From Candidatus Melainabacteria bacterium (lineage in GTDB: Bacteria > Cyanobacteriota > Vampirovibrionia > Obscuribacterales > Obscuribacteraceae): 64,000 nucleotides of DNA. The notes under the pieces were generated by a model. It searched no databases, had not been told where the DNA came from, and saw only the letters and a list, made by a program, of their open reading frames with translations. The DNA lies in assembly GCA_003151275.1 (NCBI GenBank), contig PLXC01000042.1, positions 21,481-85,480 of the forward strand. Direction: 5' to 3'. Shown here piece after piece: positions 8,394-16,688 of this stretch. Every line of letters starts with the position of its first letter. Position 1 is the stretch's first letter. The translations under genes and the position numbers were made by a program.

Positions 8394-10316
8394 CTAGTTT
8401 ATGTCGAGGGCAAGGTCGGAGCGCTTCAAGGAACGCACAAATTTTTCACGCTCCTGTGGTGTCCAATTGTACGGCGTTATCACTAGTCCGCGAAGTCTTT
8501 CCATCTTCCTCAATGATTCTATGCACTGTGGTGTAACGTTCTTGGAGGAAATCCACAAATGTGTTAGAAACGGCAAATTGACCAAATGTGCAACACCTTT
8601 GTCTGAAATGCTGTTGTCACCAATGTCCAACGTCGTAAGCTGTCGAATCTCGCTAATGCTTTTTATGTCGTTATCCTTTAGTCCCGTACCAGCTAAAAAC
8701 AGCTTCGTCAATACCTTGCTATGACGCAGCTTCGGCAGAAGTTCACTGGCAAAAAGCATTCGATCTGCGTTTAATAGTCGCATCTTTTCGAGATGGAGCT
8801 GTCGTAATCCTGTCGCGCTGACATGCGTATCGCCGACATTCAGACTTGTCAGTTTAGGAAGTGTCTGCAGGTTCATAATCGACCGGTCGCCAATATCCGA
8901 CCGAGCAATATCCAACTCCTTGAGTTCGCCCCAGTGTTTGATCTGATCTGTAGCCGAATCGTCGACAATCAAGCCGCGCAAGGATAGGCTTCCGACCTCG
9001 TCTTTGCGAAATCCTGACAGCACCATTGGATCGTCATTCAGTTCGAAGTTCAGAGGTATTTGTAATGTGTGCTCATTAGCTGCCACTATGAAAAGATTAC
9101 TTTCCCCACCATCGATCTTGCCTATAGATCGCGCGGGAAAGTGAAACTTTCTCACCCGCTTGTTTCCTTGATCGGAATAAAAAGTTGCGATATTTGTTGC
9201 CTTCGAAACTTCTCGCACTTTCTCAATGCTAGGAAATTCAAAAATCCTTTTTGACTCTACGCGCGAAACTGTCGGCGCAAGTTTGGCAGTCGGCTGCGAA
9301 AAGTATGCGAGCAATGCGATAGCTAACACAGCGACTGCAGCAGCGCTAGCAATGGATATTTGTTTAGCGTAGGACTTCTTCACTTTGCCTGGGGATCTGG
9401 TAAAGCTCGTTGGCTCCCCACGTTGCAGACATTGGAGATCATCTGCGACGCGCAACATGTTCTGATAGCGATGTTCTGGATCCTTGGACAACATTTGACC
9501 AACAATTTGCTCCAACTCTGTCGGGAATTTTTGACCTAAGGTAGCTTCTTTCAAAGATGGTGTCATTTCAGACTGATGCTTCAGCATTGTTGAAAGCGCG
9601 TTGTCACCCATGAAAGGTGGGGTTCCGGTAAGAATTTCAAAGAACATGCAGCCTAAGGAGTAAATGTCCGATCGACTATCGATTGCCTTACCGAGACACT
9701 GCTCCGGGCTCATGTAATATGGTGAACCAAAAATTTCGCCGGTGCGAGTCAGGGTATTAAACTCAGTTTCGTTACGCAAGACTTTAGCGATGCCGAAATC
9801 CAGCACTTTGATCACATCTTTGCCATTGGGATAAGTGGTAATCATGATGTTGCTGGGTTTTAAATCGCGATGAACAATCCCTTGCGAATGTGCGTAAGCA
9901 AGCGCGTTGCAAATGGTGATGAACACATTGATCGCTTGTTCTTCTGAGAGCTTTCCCTTAGCCTTGACTAGGTCTGCGAGCGTCTCACCTTCACAAAGCT
10001 CCATGACGAAATATGGCTGCACACCATTGATTAAACCAAATTCGTGCAGTCGGACCAAGTTCTGATGACTAAGCAGGCTAGTTGCCTTTGCTTCCTGTTG
10101 AAACCGCCTCAATGCTTTGTCTGATGTCTGAGTCGTCAGAAGCGTCTTCAATGCAAAGCGTTTGTGCAAATAGATCTGCTCGACGAGATAAACAGAACCC
10201 ATTCCGCCCTTGCCCAGCAACGACAAGACTCTGAAACGTTCCGCTACCAACTGGCCCGGAGCAATTTCAACCGCGACTTCTGATTCCGGGTCACGTTCCT
10301 CAAGTTCTCGATTCAA
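8394..10316 (-). CDS. Transmembrane Ser/Thr kinase with leucine-rich repeats
   Basis: 640 residues. The kinase domain covers about residues 27-290: GKGGMG loop, ATP lysine in FALKTL (Lys57), HRDLKPSN (Asp151), DFG (173-175), GSPYYMSPEQ. One membrane helix (about 318-338) separates it from a domain whose last 180 residues form LRR-like units of about 23 residues, such as LTTLDIGDNSISDKGVAHLV. These resemble ribonuclease-inhibitor or cysteine-containing LRRs. The catalytic residues are intact, so it should be active. The predicted start is TTG at 10316; no in-frame ATG lies near. The sensor side is probably outside the membrane. Close relatives lie at 16689 and 49724. Confidence 0.9.
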   Translation of the reverse strand: MNRELEERDPESEVAVEIAPGQLVAERFRVLSLLGKGGMGSVYLVEQIYLHKRFALKTLLTTQTSDKALRRFQQEAKATSLLSHQNLVRLHEFGLINGVQPYFVMELCEGETLADLVKAKGKLSEEQAINVFITICNALAYAHSQGIVHRDLKPSNIMITTYPNGKDVIKVLDFGIAKVLRNETEFNTLTRTGEIFGSPYYMSPEQCLGKAIDSRSDIYSLGCMFFEILTGTPPFMGDNALSTMLKHQSEMTPSLKEATLGQKFPTELEQIVGQMLSKDPEHRYQNMLRVADDLQCLQRGEPTSFTRSPGKVKKSYAKQISIASAAAVAVLAIALLAYFSQPTAKLAPTVSRVESKRIFEFPSIEKVREVSKATNIATFYSDQGNKRVRKFHFPARSIGKIDGGESNLFIVAANEHTLQIPLNFELNDDPMVLSGFRKDEVGSLSLRGLIVDDSATDQIKHWGELKELDIARSDIGDRSIMNLQTLPKLTSLNVGDTHVSATGLRQLHLEKMRLLNADRMLFASELLPKLRHSKVLTKLFLAGTGLKDNDIKSISEIRQLTTLDIGDNSISDKGVAHLVNLPFLTHLWISSKNVTPQCIESLRKMERLRGLVITPYNWTPQEREKFVRSLKRSDLALDIN

Positions 10317-10390
10317 GACAGGCGTGTCCCGCCGGAATGCGTGGCTGTTGTGAGGTTTTTCGTCCAGATTGTGCCCTCCCCCGTCCTGAC

Positions 10391-10400
10391 TATATACCCG
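10391..10400 (-). promoter_or_regulatory. CGGGTATATA motif upstream of the kinase
   Basis: The ten bases CGGGTATATA on the minus strand, 75 bases before the kinase start, recur exactly at 20020-20011 upstream of another minus-strand gene, and both are followed by G. It may be a promoter or regulator site; this is inferred only from recurrence. Confidence 0.25.
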
Positions 10401-10403
10401 TAA

Positions 10404-10484
10404 TTATGAGACGGATAGGCTGGTGAGCATTAACCGTTGTGTCACTCGATTAAGTTTCGCAGCTTTCAATTCGTCGTCGAACAT
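10404..10484 (-). CDS. Candidate 26-residue peptide upstream of the kinase
   Basis: ATG at 10484 is preceded by AAGGAG with a 6-base spacer, one of the best ribosome-binding sites in the window. It encodes MFDDELKAAKLNRVTQRLML and six more residues, then TAA. Its ATG lies one base after the stop of another 26-codon frame (10486-10566). It could be a leader peptide or small protein between the Sel1 gene and the kinase on the same strand. No family is recognised; support is the ribosome-binding site and the tandem arrangement only. Confidence 0.35.
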   Translation of the reverse strand: MFDDELKAAKLNRVTQRLMLTSLSVS

Positions 10485-10485
10485 C

Positions 10486-10566
10486 TTAAGCTCCTTTGAA
10501 AAGCGGCAGAATTTCCATGCACTTTGAATTCACGCACTGAATTTGATACCGGATCTGGTGCGTCAT
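10486..10566 (-). CDS. Candidate 26-residue peptide with a Cys pair
   Basis: ATG at 10566 with AGAGGAAG eight bases upstream. The peptide contains QCVNSKCM, two cysteines five residues apart. The frame continues open upstream, in register, to the TAG of the Sel1 gene, so a longer product from a non-standard start or by stop readthrough is possible. Evidence is limited to the start context and the tandem layout with the next small frame. Confidence 0.3.
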   Translation of the reverse strand: MTHQIRYQIQCVNSKCMEILPLFKGA

Positions 10567-10641
10567 CAATTGAGCTTCCTCTGTAAAATCTTGTCCTTCC
10601 GTTCTATGATCAAAGAGCGGTTCTAAATCGATTTTGCTCGC

Positions 10642-12822
10642 CTATTTCGCTAGCCGCTTTTTAATTAGGATTTGCAAATTTTCTGGCACTTTCGAAAAAA
10701 CACGTTGCGCCGGCTCGTACCCTTGGTTGCTGGAAAGATAGTAGAGCTCAATTGATTTGTCGCGATCTCGATCCGTGCCGATACCAAATTCGTAGCAAAT
10801 ACCCAGCCAATATTGAGCTTCCCTTTGCTTATGCGCCTCAAGGGTCCGAAACAGCGATATGACTTTGTCGAACCGAAGCGCAAACGTCTCCTCTGTCCAA
10901 AATCTGTCTTGTTCAAACTGACCCTTGGCGGAATCCTCCAACATCTGACGTGCGCTCTGACGATCTTGCTCAATGCCGACGCCATCAACTAAGCACATGG
11001 CTAAATTCCATTGAGCAAAAGAGTCACCACTTTCCGCTCCTTTTTTGAGCCAAGTTACGGCTTCTAGTTCATTCTTGTTTACGCCGATGCCCTCAAGCAA
11101 AGCCGCACCGAGCAATCCCTGCGCTTTCGCGTCGTCTAACTCCGCAGCTTTGCGCAGATATTGAATTGCTGTTTCTGGATTAGGCAAGAGAAGGATGCCG
11201 CGATTGTACATAGCCGATAAAAATCTAAGTGCTTCCGTCGAGCCTTCATCTGCGGAGCTGTGCAGCCACTTTAGCGCTTCCGATCTTTGTTCATAAGCCT
11301 TATCTTGTCCGCGCTCTGTGTCTACATCAAAATCCGCGGTTGTTGCAGCCTCACCCATACCTTTTTCGAGCTTGTTTTCCCACCATCTAACAACGCTAAG
11401 GCGCTCACGATTAAGCAGATTCTTCATCGTCAGGAAGCGACCCAAAAGATACTGGGCGTCTCGGTCGCCGAGATTGCTAGCTTTGCGATACCACTTTAAC
11501 GATTCCTGGAAATCACGTCCTCCAGGTCTGTCAGATCGCCAGTATGTTGCAAAAGCAATCATTACTTTTGGATTGTTGCGTCGCGCTTGCTTTTCTAGCC
11601 ACTGTTCGGCGCCATCTGGAAATAATTGATCTTCAAAACATAACGTCAAACATCGCAGAACATCGTTCTCAACATCGACTCCACGATCATGTGCGCTCAT
11701 GTAGATTGAGGCGGCGTCCACGAGAGATTTTTCAACGCCTATGCCTTCCTCGTAGCACTTGGCCAGGTCGATATAGGCTTGCTCTTGTCCTTGTTCTCCG
11801 GCGTATTTAAACCATGCGATCACATCAGTCCAAATTGGATCAGGCTTGTTCTTTAGTAAAAGGGCATAACGATAACTGGCCTCAGCGTTACCTGTGTTTG
11901 CTGATTCCCAGAGCCAGTCCTCTTTCTCGCGTTCACTAAGTAGCCCGACTGCGGACTCAACTTTATCAGCCAGTTCGACCGCTTTTAGTTTCGCATCTGC
12001 CGAGCCGTTGTCTGCTGCGGACTTGTACAAGCGCAGCGCCTTATCCAGGCTCTTCTCCACGCCGTCGCCATTTTCGTAGCAACAAGCAAGGTCATGTTGA
12101 GCATAGCACTGTTTATTGTCTGCTGCTTTTTGATACCATTGGCACGCTTTGACGTGATCGGGTGGTTCGCCTTGTGATCCATAAAAACAGCAGACTCCCA
12201 AATGGTATTGGGCATCGCGATTGTTTGGATCCGATTGAAGCGCGGCGTTCAACCACTTGAATGCGTCGAAGCCGTTAAAACCAATACCGATACCATACAG
12301 AAGGCACCGCCCATAGTTGAGCTGCCCCATCGACAGACCTTGCTGAGCCGCTTTTTTATACCAGCGCACTGCTGCTACAGGGTCTGCGGCGACTCCTTCT
12401 GCGCCAGCTTCCAATAGATTTCCAAGCGAAATCTGGGCCCGCGTATGTCCGTTTTCAGCTGCTTGTGAATACCAGCGCACTGCCTCCTGCGGCTCCAAGT
12501 CGAAGTGAGTGCCAGTTTCGAATAGCTCGGCGAGATCACACTGAGCGTCAGGGTTACCGGCATCTGCAGCAAGGCGATACCAGTGAACCGCCTCGTCCAT
12601 GTCAGCCTCGACGCCCTTGCCATCTTTGAAGGCTTTGGCAAGTTCAAATTGGGCGGCTGGGTCTTTATTTTGCGCAGCCAGCTTTAGAGCCTCGAAGTCG
12701 AGCTCTGGATTAAACTTAGGCGTTTTCGTGACCGGCTGCACAGTTGGACTCTCACGGGTTGTCTTGCTTCTTTTTGTGCCCAACCCTCGAAAATTTCCAA
12801 CATCCAGGGCGTGTGGGACCAT
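10642..12822 (-). CDS. Sel1-repeat (SLR) protein
   Basis: About 726 residues from the ATG at 12822; the frame also allows ATG 12900, which would overlap the divergent gene by 15 bases. After a short N-terminus the protein is almost entirely Sel1-like repeats of about 36 residues, with the signature A-x-x-WY-x-x-AA-x-x-G-x-x-x-AQ-x-x-LG (for example AVHWYRLAADAGNPDAQ and AVRWYKKAAQQGLSMGQ), fifteen or more copies. There is no signal peptide or membrane helix. SLR proteins are alpha-solenoid scaffolds for protein-protein contacts, often in signalling. It sits between a kinase and a helical-repeat protein, so a scaffold role is plausible but unproven. Confidence 0.88.
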   Translation of the reverse strand: MVPHALDVGNFRGLGTKRSKTTRESPTVQPVTKTPKFNPELDFEALKLAAQNKDPAAQFELAKAFKDGKGVEADMDEAVHWYRLAADAGNPDAQCDLAELFETGTHFDLEPQEAVRWYSQAAENGHTRAQISLGNLLEAGAEGVAADPVAAVRWYKKAAQQGLSMGQLNYGRCLLYGIGIGFNGFDAFKWLNAALQSDPNNRDAQYHLGVCCFYGSQGEPPDHVKACQWYQKAADNKQCYAQHDLACCYENGDGVEKSLDKALRLYKSAADNGSADAKLKAVELADKVESAVGLLSEREKEDWLWESANTGNAEASYRYALLLKNKPDPIWTDVIAWFKYAGEQGQEQAYIDLAKCYEEGIGVEKSLVDAASIYMSAHDRGVDVENDVLRCLTLCFEDQLFPDGAEQWLEKQARRNNPKVMIAFATYWRSDRPGGRDFQESLKWYRKASNLGDRDAQYLLGRFLTMKNLLNRERLSVVRWWENKLEKGMGEAATTADFDVDTERGQDKAYEQRSEALKWLHSSADEGSTEALRFLSAMYNRGILLLPNPETAIQYLRKAAELDDAKAQGLLGAALLEGIGVNKNELEAVTWLKKGAESGDSFAQWNLAMCLVDGVGIEQDRQSARQMLEDSAKGQFEQDRFWTEETFALRFDKVISLFRTLEAHKQREAQYWLGICYEFGIGTDRDRDKSIELYYLSSNQGYEPAQRVFSKVPENLQILIKKRLAK

Positions 12823-12885
12823 GCCCTGCGCAATGGCGATAAGCGTGATAGCATCGGATAGTGGGGGAATCTCTAAAATGGCATT

Positions 12886-14106
12886 ATGATCGAACAACAA
12901 GTCTTTGATACGTTCTCAACTCTTTTGCAGCACGGAAATATTGTCAAGCCGTCGGACATTGCTGATGCACAAGGCATAGCGAAGGATCTCAATATTTCGC
13001 TCGCGAAGGCTCTAATCATGTCTGGAATGGCAACAGAGGAAGAAATCAAGGTTGTCTTGCAAGCGCAGTCGATGATCGGTAAAAAGAGTATTTCACTTGA
13101 TCTTGCAATTAGGGCAATCAGACTTGCGGTGCATAACAAGATTGAATTGGATAAAGCGATCGACCAACTTGCGGGACTGCACCAAAAGACCCAGCAAGTT
13201 GTCTCTCTTACCAACGAGCTAACAGCCCTGTTACTAGCAGCCAAGCTGATTACCGGTGAGCAACTCGGTAACGCGGTGAAGCGATCGCAAGACACCAAGA
13301 CACTGATGGGACATACCTTACTTTTGATGGATGTTATCTCGTCAACTGTATTAGCTTCCGCTCTTTATGCGGTGCTCATGGTGCGTCAAAAAGTGTTGGA
13401 CAATGATAAAGCTGCGCAAGGTTTGCGTTACGCAAATCAAAGAGAGATCGCCCTGGAACATGCCTTGTTCGAACTAGGTTTCTTTACGTCGCCGACGCCG
13501 GATTCTATGCGGTTAAGTGAACTGATTCACATGGCTGGCATGCTGTCTGAATCAGATTTGGTCGAATGTTTGGAATTGGAACTCTTCAAGCAAAAACAGT
13601 TCGGACAAATTCTTCTAGAGCAGGCACTAATTTCCCAAACCTATCTCGAAGCGGCTTTCGTATTGCAAAATTCGGTTGCCAGCGGAACCTTGAAACCATT
13701 CCAGGCCGCTGCCGCATTGCGTCGCGCCACCGCAGATAATATCAATGTCTACCAGGCGATGGCAGAAGCTCAAGCTAATGCCCAAAAATCGGAAGAGGAG
13801 TGGCGTCTCGGTGACCTGTTGGTCGAGGCCAAGGTGTGTTCAAGGGAAGTGATTGAAAAATTGATCGACGAAAATCTGGACACTCCTTTGAAAATCGGCA
13901 AAGTGCTTCTTGGTGCCGGTGTAGTTAAAGAGTCAATGCTTTATAACGCGCTGCGCTGTCAATCATTGTTCAGGCAAGGTTTTTTCTCTGCCCAGGAAGC
14001 AGTAAATGCTTTGGAATATTCTAAAGACAACGATTTTGTATTGGATGAGGCGTTAGCAGCGTTGAATTCGAATGTTCCTTCGCGCATGCAATGGCTGTGG
14101 ATTTGA
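12886..14106 (+). CDS. Helical-repeat protein resembling GspE/MshE N-terminal modules
   Basis: 406 residues, soluble and almost wholly helical. It contains several degenerate modules of about 70 residues with the pattern LGDLLVEAKVCSREVIEKLI, FGQILLEQALISQTYLEAA and AGMLSESDLVECLEL. This G-x-x-L-x-x-x-x-x-I-x-x-x-x-L pattern is like the MshEN/GspE-N domain that in some ATPases binds c-di-GMP, but no ATPase domain is attached. Ligand binding is not shown. The start is ATG 12886, the first in frame after a stop; its ribosome-binding site is poor. It is divergent from the Sel1 gene, and its stop abuts the convergent msrB stop with no gap. Confidence 0.7.
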   Translation: MIEQQVFDTFSTLLQHGNIVKPSDIADAQGIAKDLNISLAKALIMSGMATEEEIKVVLQAQSMIGKKSISLDLAIRAIRLAVHNKIELDKAIDQLAGLHQKTQQVVSLTNELTALLLAAKLITGEQLGNAVKRSQDTKTLMGHTLLLMDVISSTVLASALYAVLMVRQKVLDNDKAAQGLRYANQREIALEHALFELGFFTSPTPDSMRLSELIHMAGMLSESDLVECLELELFKQKQFGQILLEQALISQTYLEAAFVLQNSVASGTLKPFQAAAALRRATADNINVYQAMAEAQANAQKSEEEWRLGDLLVEAKVCSREVIEKLIDENLDTPLKIGKVLLGAGVVKESMLYNALRCQSLFRQGFFSAQEAVNALEYSKDNDFVLDEALAALNSNVPSRMQWLWI

Positions 14107-14637
14107 TTACTTTGCTTTGTTGAAATCGAGTGAAGCAGAGTTGATGCAAAACCTTTTGCCGGTTGGCATCGGTCCGTCATCAAAGACGTGTCCAAGATGC
14201 GCTCCGCAGTGTTTGCAAACGACTTCTGTTCTCGAGATGCCGAATGTATTATCGGTAGAGGTGTCTACTGAATTCTTTTGAGCACTTGTGAAACTAGGCC
14301 AACCTGTTCCAGAATCAAATTTGTCCTTTGCGTCGAACAAAAGTTCTCCGCAGTTGCTGCATCTGTAGGTGCCTGGATCGTGATTATTCCAGTACTTGTT
14401 GCTGAATGCCGGCTCTGTAACGCTGCATCGAGTCACTTGATAGACTTCTGGTTTAAGTTTCTCTTTCCAGTAGCTGTCGGACTTTTTGCCAGCGTTCTGT
14501 TCTGTCTTCGCATCATCTTTGTTCACGATTTCTTTTTCCTTTGCCTCTCCACTGCATCCATACAAGAGGAACAAGCCACCAGTTAAAAGTGCAACCATTA
14601 GCCCATTTGTACTTGCAATACTTTTCATCAGTAACAT
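14107..14637 (-). CDS. msrB: Peptide-methionine (R)-S-oxide reductase, lipoprotein form
   Basis: 176 residues. The N-terminus is a lipoprotein signal with lipobox LLYGC, followed by a charged linker. The SelR/MsrB domain covers about residues 55-172. It has both zinc CxxC pairs (CSNCG and CKHCG), the SGTGWPSF motif and the catalytic Cys in RFCINSASL. It reduces methionine-R-sulfoxide in proteins, here at the outer face of a membrane. The start is ATG 14637 (GGAG four bases upstream); ATG 14628 overlaps the msrA stop as TGATG and is an alternative. It forms an operon with exported MsrA, which handles the S-isomer. Confidence 0.93.
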   Translation of the reverse strand: MLLMKSIASTNGLMVALLTGGLFLLYGCSGEAKEKEIVNKDDAKTEQNAGKKSDSYWKEKLKPEVYQVTRCSVTEPAFSNKYWNNHDPGTYRCSNCGELLFDAKDKFDSGTGWPSFTSAQKNSVDTSTDNTFGISRTEVVCKHCGAHLGHVFDDGPMPTGKRFCINSASLDFNKAK

Positions 14638-15209
14638 ACTTCTCCATGCTTTTTGAAATAGTTTTGGTGATATTCTTCCGCCGAGTAGAAAGGCTTAGCA
14701 GCCTCGATCTCCGTCACGATTGGTGCGTTGAATTTGTGTTCTTTGTTCAGCTGCTCCTTCATTTCCAGAGCTTCCTTTTGCTGATCGGGAGTTGTGTAAA
14801 AAATTACTGACCTATATTGAGCGCCAACGTCAGGTCCTTGTCTGTTCAGAGTCGTGGGATTGTGGCTTGAGAAAAAGGTTTCAAGCAACTTGTGATAACT
14901 CGTTTTTGACGGATCATATTCAACTAAGCACGTTTCAGCGTGACCAGTTTTGTCCTTGCACACCTGCTTGTAAGATGGATTCGGCACACTGCCACCCGAA
15001 TATCCAACTTTGGTTTGCAATACGCCTGGCACTTTATTAAACACATACTGCACTTTCCAGAAACAGCCTTCGGAGAATAACGCCCGCTCGACTTTTGCTT
15101 CCGGTTTTTTGTCGATCAAACTCTTTTCTGCCGAGCGTGAGGCATTTGTTGTTGCTATTAAGCAGGTCACCGCTACAAAGAGCCTGACCAGCGCCTTATT
15201 TGTTCTCAT
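14628..15209 (-). CDS. msrA: Peptide-methionine (S)-S-oxide reductase, exported
   Basis: 193 residues with an N-terminal signal peptide (about 1-27, ending NASRSAE). The MsrA domain begins with EGCFWKVQYVF (catalytic Cys in GCFW), then GYSGG, HAETCLVEYDP, HNPTTLNRQGPDVGAQYRS and YHQNYF near the end, all family landmarks. It repairs methionine-S-sulfoxide outside the cytoplasm. The 3' end overlaps msrB by 10 bases. Together the pair is a split counterpart of the fused MsrAB of some bacteria. Confidence 0.94.
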   Translation of the reverse strand: MRTNKALVRLFVAVTCLIATTNASRSAEKSLIDKKPEAKVERALFSEGCFWKVQYVFNKVPGVLQTKVGYSGGSVPNPSYKQVCKDKTGHAETCLVEYDPSKTSYHKLLETFFSSHNPTTLNRQGPDVGAQYRSVIFYTTPDQQKEALEMKEQLNKEHKFNAPIVTEIEAAKPFYSAEEYHQNYFKKHGEVCY

Positions 15210-15516
15210 AATTCCTGTATCTCACCAATCGCCCTTAATCCACATTGACCATGAGCCTATGCTACTGCTGCTCGATTTTAATGGGTGGTTGTATACGCGC
15301 TCATTGCCTATATTTACTTTAGTTCAATGGCGTGAAATCGGTGTGGACTTTTCTAATTAATTGTATACGTCGGTTTTGTCCGATTTCTCAGGCTGGTCGT
15401 TGACAATCACCCATGGTGCCTTAGCCATCAATGTTGTGGCGATAAAATTTGAACTTTGTCCACAGTGTCCCTATCGAGCAAAAAAGTTGACTGCTCCCTG
15501 GCAATTTGATCTTTGG
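15210..15516. other. Intergenic region with a probable lost kinase tail
   Basis: Between the msrA start and the kinase stop. The minus-strand bases 15516-15428 appear to be the former 3' coding end of the kinase, now out of frame (see the 17-bp duplication). The remaining 200 bases should hold the msrAB promoter; no clear -35/-10 pair was picked out. Confidence 0.4.
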
Positions 15517-16674
15517 TTAGTTCGGGTTGGGTTGGTGCGATGATTGGTGTGGTGCGATGATTGGTGTTGCAACGTGATTCCGTTTGAAATTATAACTTGC
15601 TAAACCCGCAATGGACGCTGAAAGCAAGATAGAGATTAGAATCGATCCATAAAACGCAATGCGAGACAGTGACATGTTTTTTGAACTGCCCAGCTTAATT
15701 CGAGGGACGGCTTGTTTCAGGATTGCATCACCACGCATAGTGGCGGCAAGATCGTGAGCGGCGATGCCTAAATCCTGGTATCTTGACCCAGGTGATTTTG
15801 CGAGCATGGTGGCAACTATTTGTCCTAAAGTTTGTGGGAATTCTTTGCCAAGAGACGCCTCTTTCAATGAGGGCGGAGTCTCGTTCTGATGTTTGATCAT
15901 CGTCGCTAAGGCATTTTCTCCTATAAACGGAGGTGTGCCAGTCAATGCTTCAAACAGCACGCACCCGAGCGAGTAAATGTCGGTGCGATGGTCTAAACCG
16001 CCACCCGAACACTGCTCGGGGCTCATATACAAAGGACTTCCGAAAATCTCCCCTGTGCGCGTCAAGCTCTGTTTTTCTTCGCCTTCAATCGCTGCAAACT
16101 TGGCGATGCCGAAGTCAACTATCTTGACACTGCCCTCGGTGCCAAGTGGGAGATCGTCTAAAATCATGATATTGCTTGGTTTTATATCGCGATGAACAAC
16201 ACCCAGACCGTGTGCATAAGCTAATCCGAAGCATATTTGCACAAAGATAGGAATTGCTTCGTTTATTGGTAGGCAGGTCATCCGCCTTAGGCGTTCAGCA
16301 AGTGTTTCACCTCTGATCAGCTCCATCACGAGGAATGGTGTCTGGTCGTCTAGTACACCGAAGTCATTAACTGCGACGACATTTGGATGTTGAACTGCAA
16401 ATGCGGTGCGAGCTTCCTGCTGAAATCGGCGCATAGCAATGTCTGACATTCCATGCCGTTCTACAGTCTTAAGTGCCATTTCCTTATTCACAAAAACTTG
16501 GTTCACGTGATATACAACGCCCATGCCGCCTTGTCCGAGGCACGAGATAACCTGATAGCGTCCGCCCAGTGTTTTTCCAGGATGGAAGAGGTTGCTGGAA
16601 CCTGGAGCATCAGATTTGGCTTTCTTCGATACTGGTTCTCTTTTGTTTGAATTCTTCAAGGAATTGCTATCCAT
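15517..16674 (-). CDS. Ser/Thr kinase with a short tail (probably frameshifted C-terminus)
   Basis: 385 residues, much shorter than its relatives (638-717). The kinase domain (about residues 38-300) is complete: GQGGMG loop, MALKTV lysine, HRDIKPSN, DFGIAK, GSPLYMSPEQ. One membrane helix (about 340-362, YGSILISILLSASIAGLA) is followed by only some 22 residues outside, without repeats. The last codons lie across a 17-bp tandem duplication (15533-15549 and 15550-15566). Removing one copy restores a frame to a TGA at 15430-15428, adding a charged sequence that includes PELTKDQIAREQ. It starts 14 bases after the stop of the related kinase at 16689, in a probable two-gene operon. Kinase activity is likely retained. 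Confidence 0.88.
   Translation of the reverse strand: MDSNSLKNSNKREPVSKKAKSDAPGSSNLFHPGKTLGGRYQVISCLGQGGMGVVYHVNQVFVNKEMALKTVERHGMSDIAMRRFQQEARTAFAVQHPNVVAVNDFGVLDDQTPFLVMELIRGETLAERLRRMTCLPINEAIPIFVQICFGLAYAHGLGVVHRDIKPSNIMILDDLPLGTEGSVKIVDFGIAKFAAIEGEEKQSLTRTGEIFGSPLYMSPEQCSGGGLDHRTDIYSLGCVLFEALTGTPPFIGENALATMIKHQNETPPSLKEASLGKEFPQTLGQIVATMLAKSPGSRYQDLGIAAHDLAATMRGDAILKQAVPRIKLGSSKNMSLSRIAFYGSILISILLSASIAGLASYNFKRNHVATPIIAPHQSSHQPNPN
15533..15566. repeat. 17-bp tandem duplication in the kinase tail
   Basis: TGGTGCGATGATTGGTG occurs twice head to tail. Seventeen is not a multiple of three, so gain of the second copy shifts the frame of the kinase reading through it on the minus strand. Confidence 0.9.
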
Positions 16675-16688
16675 TTAATATCACTTCG

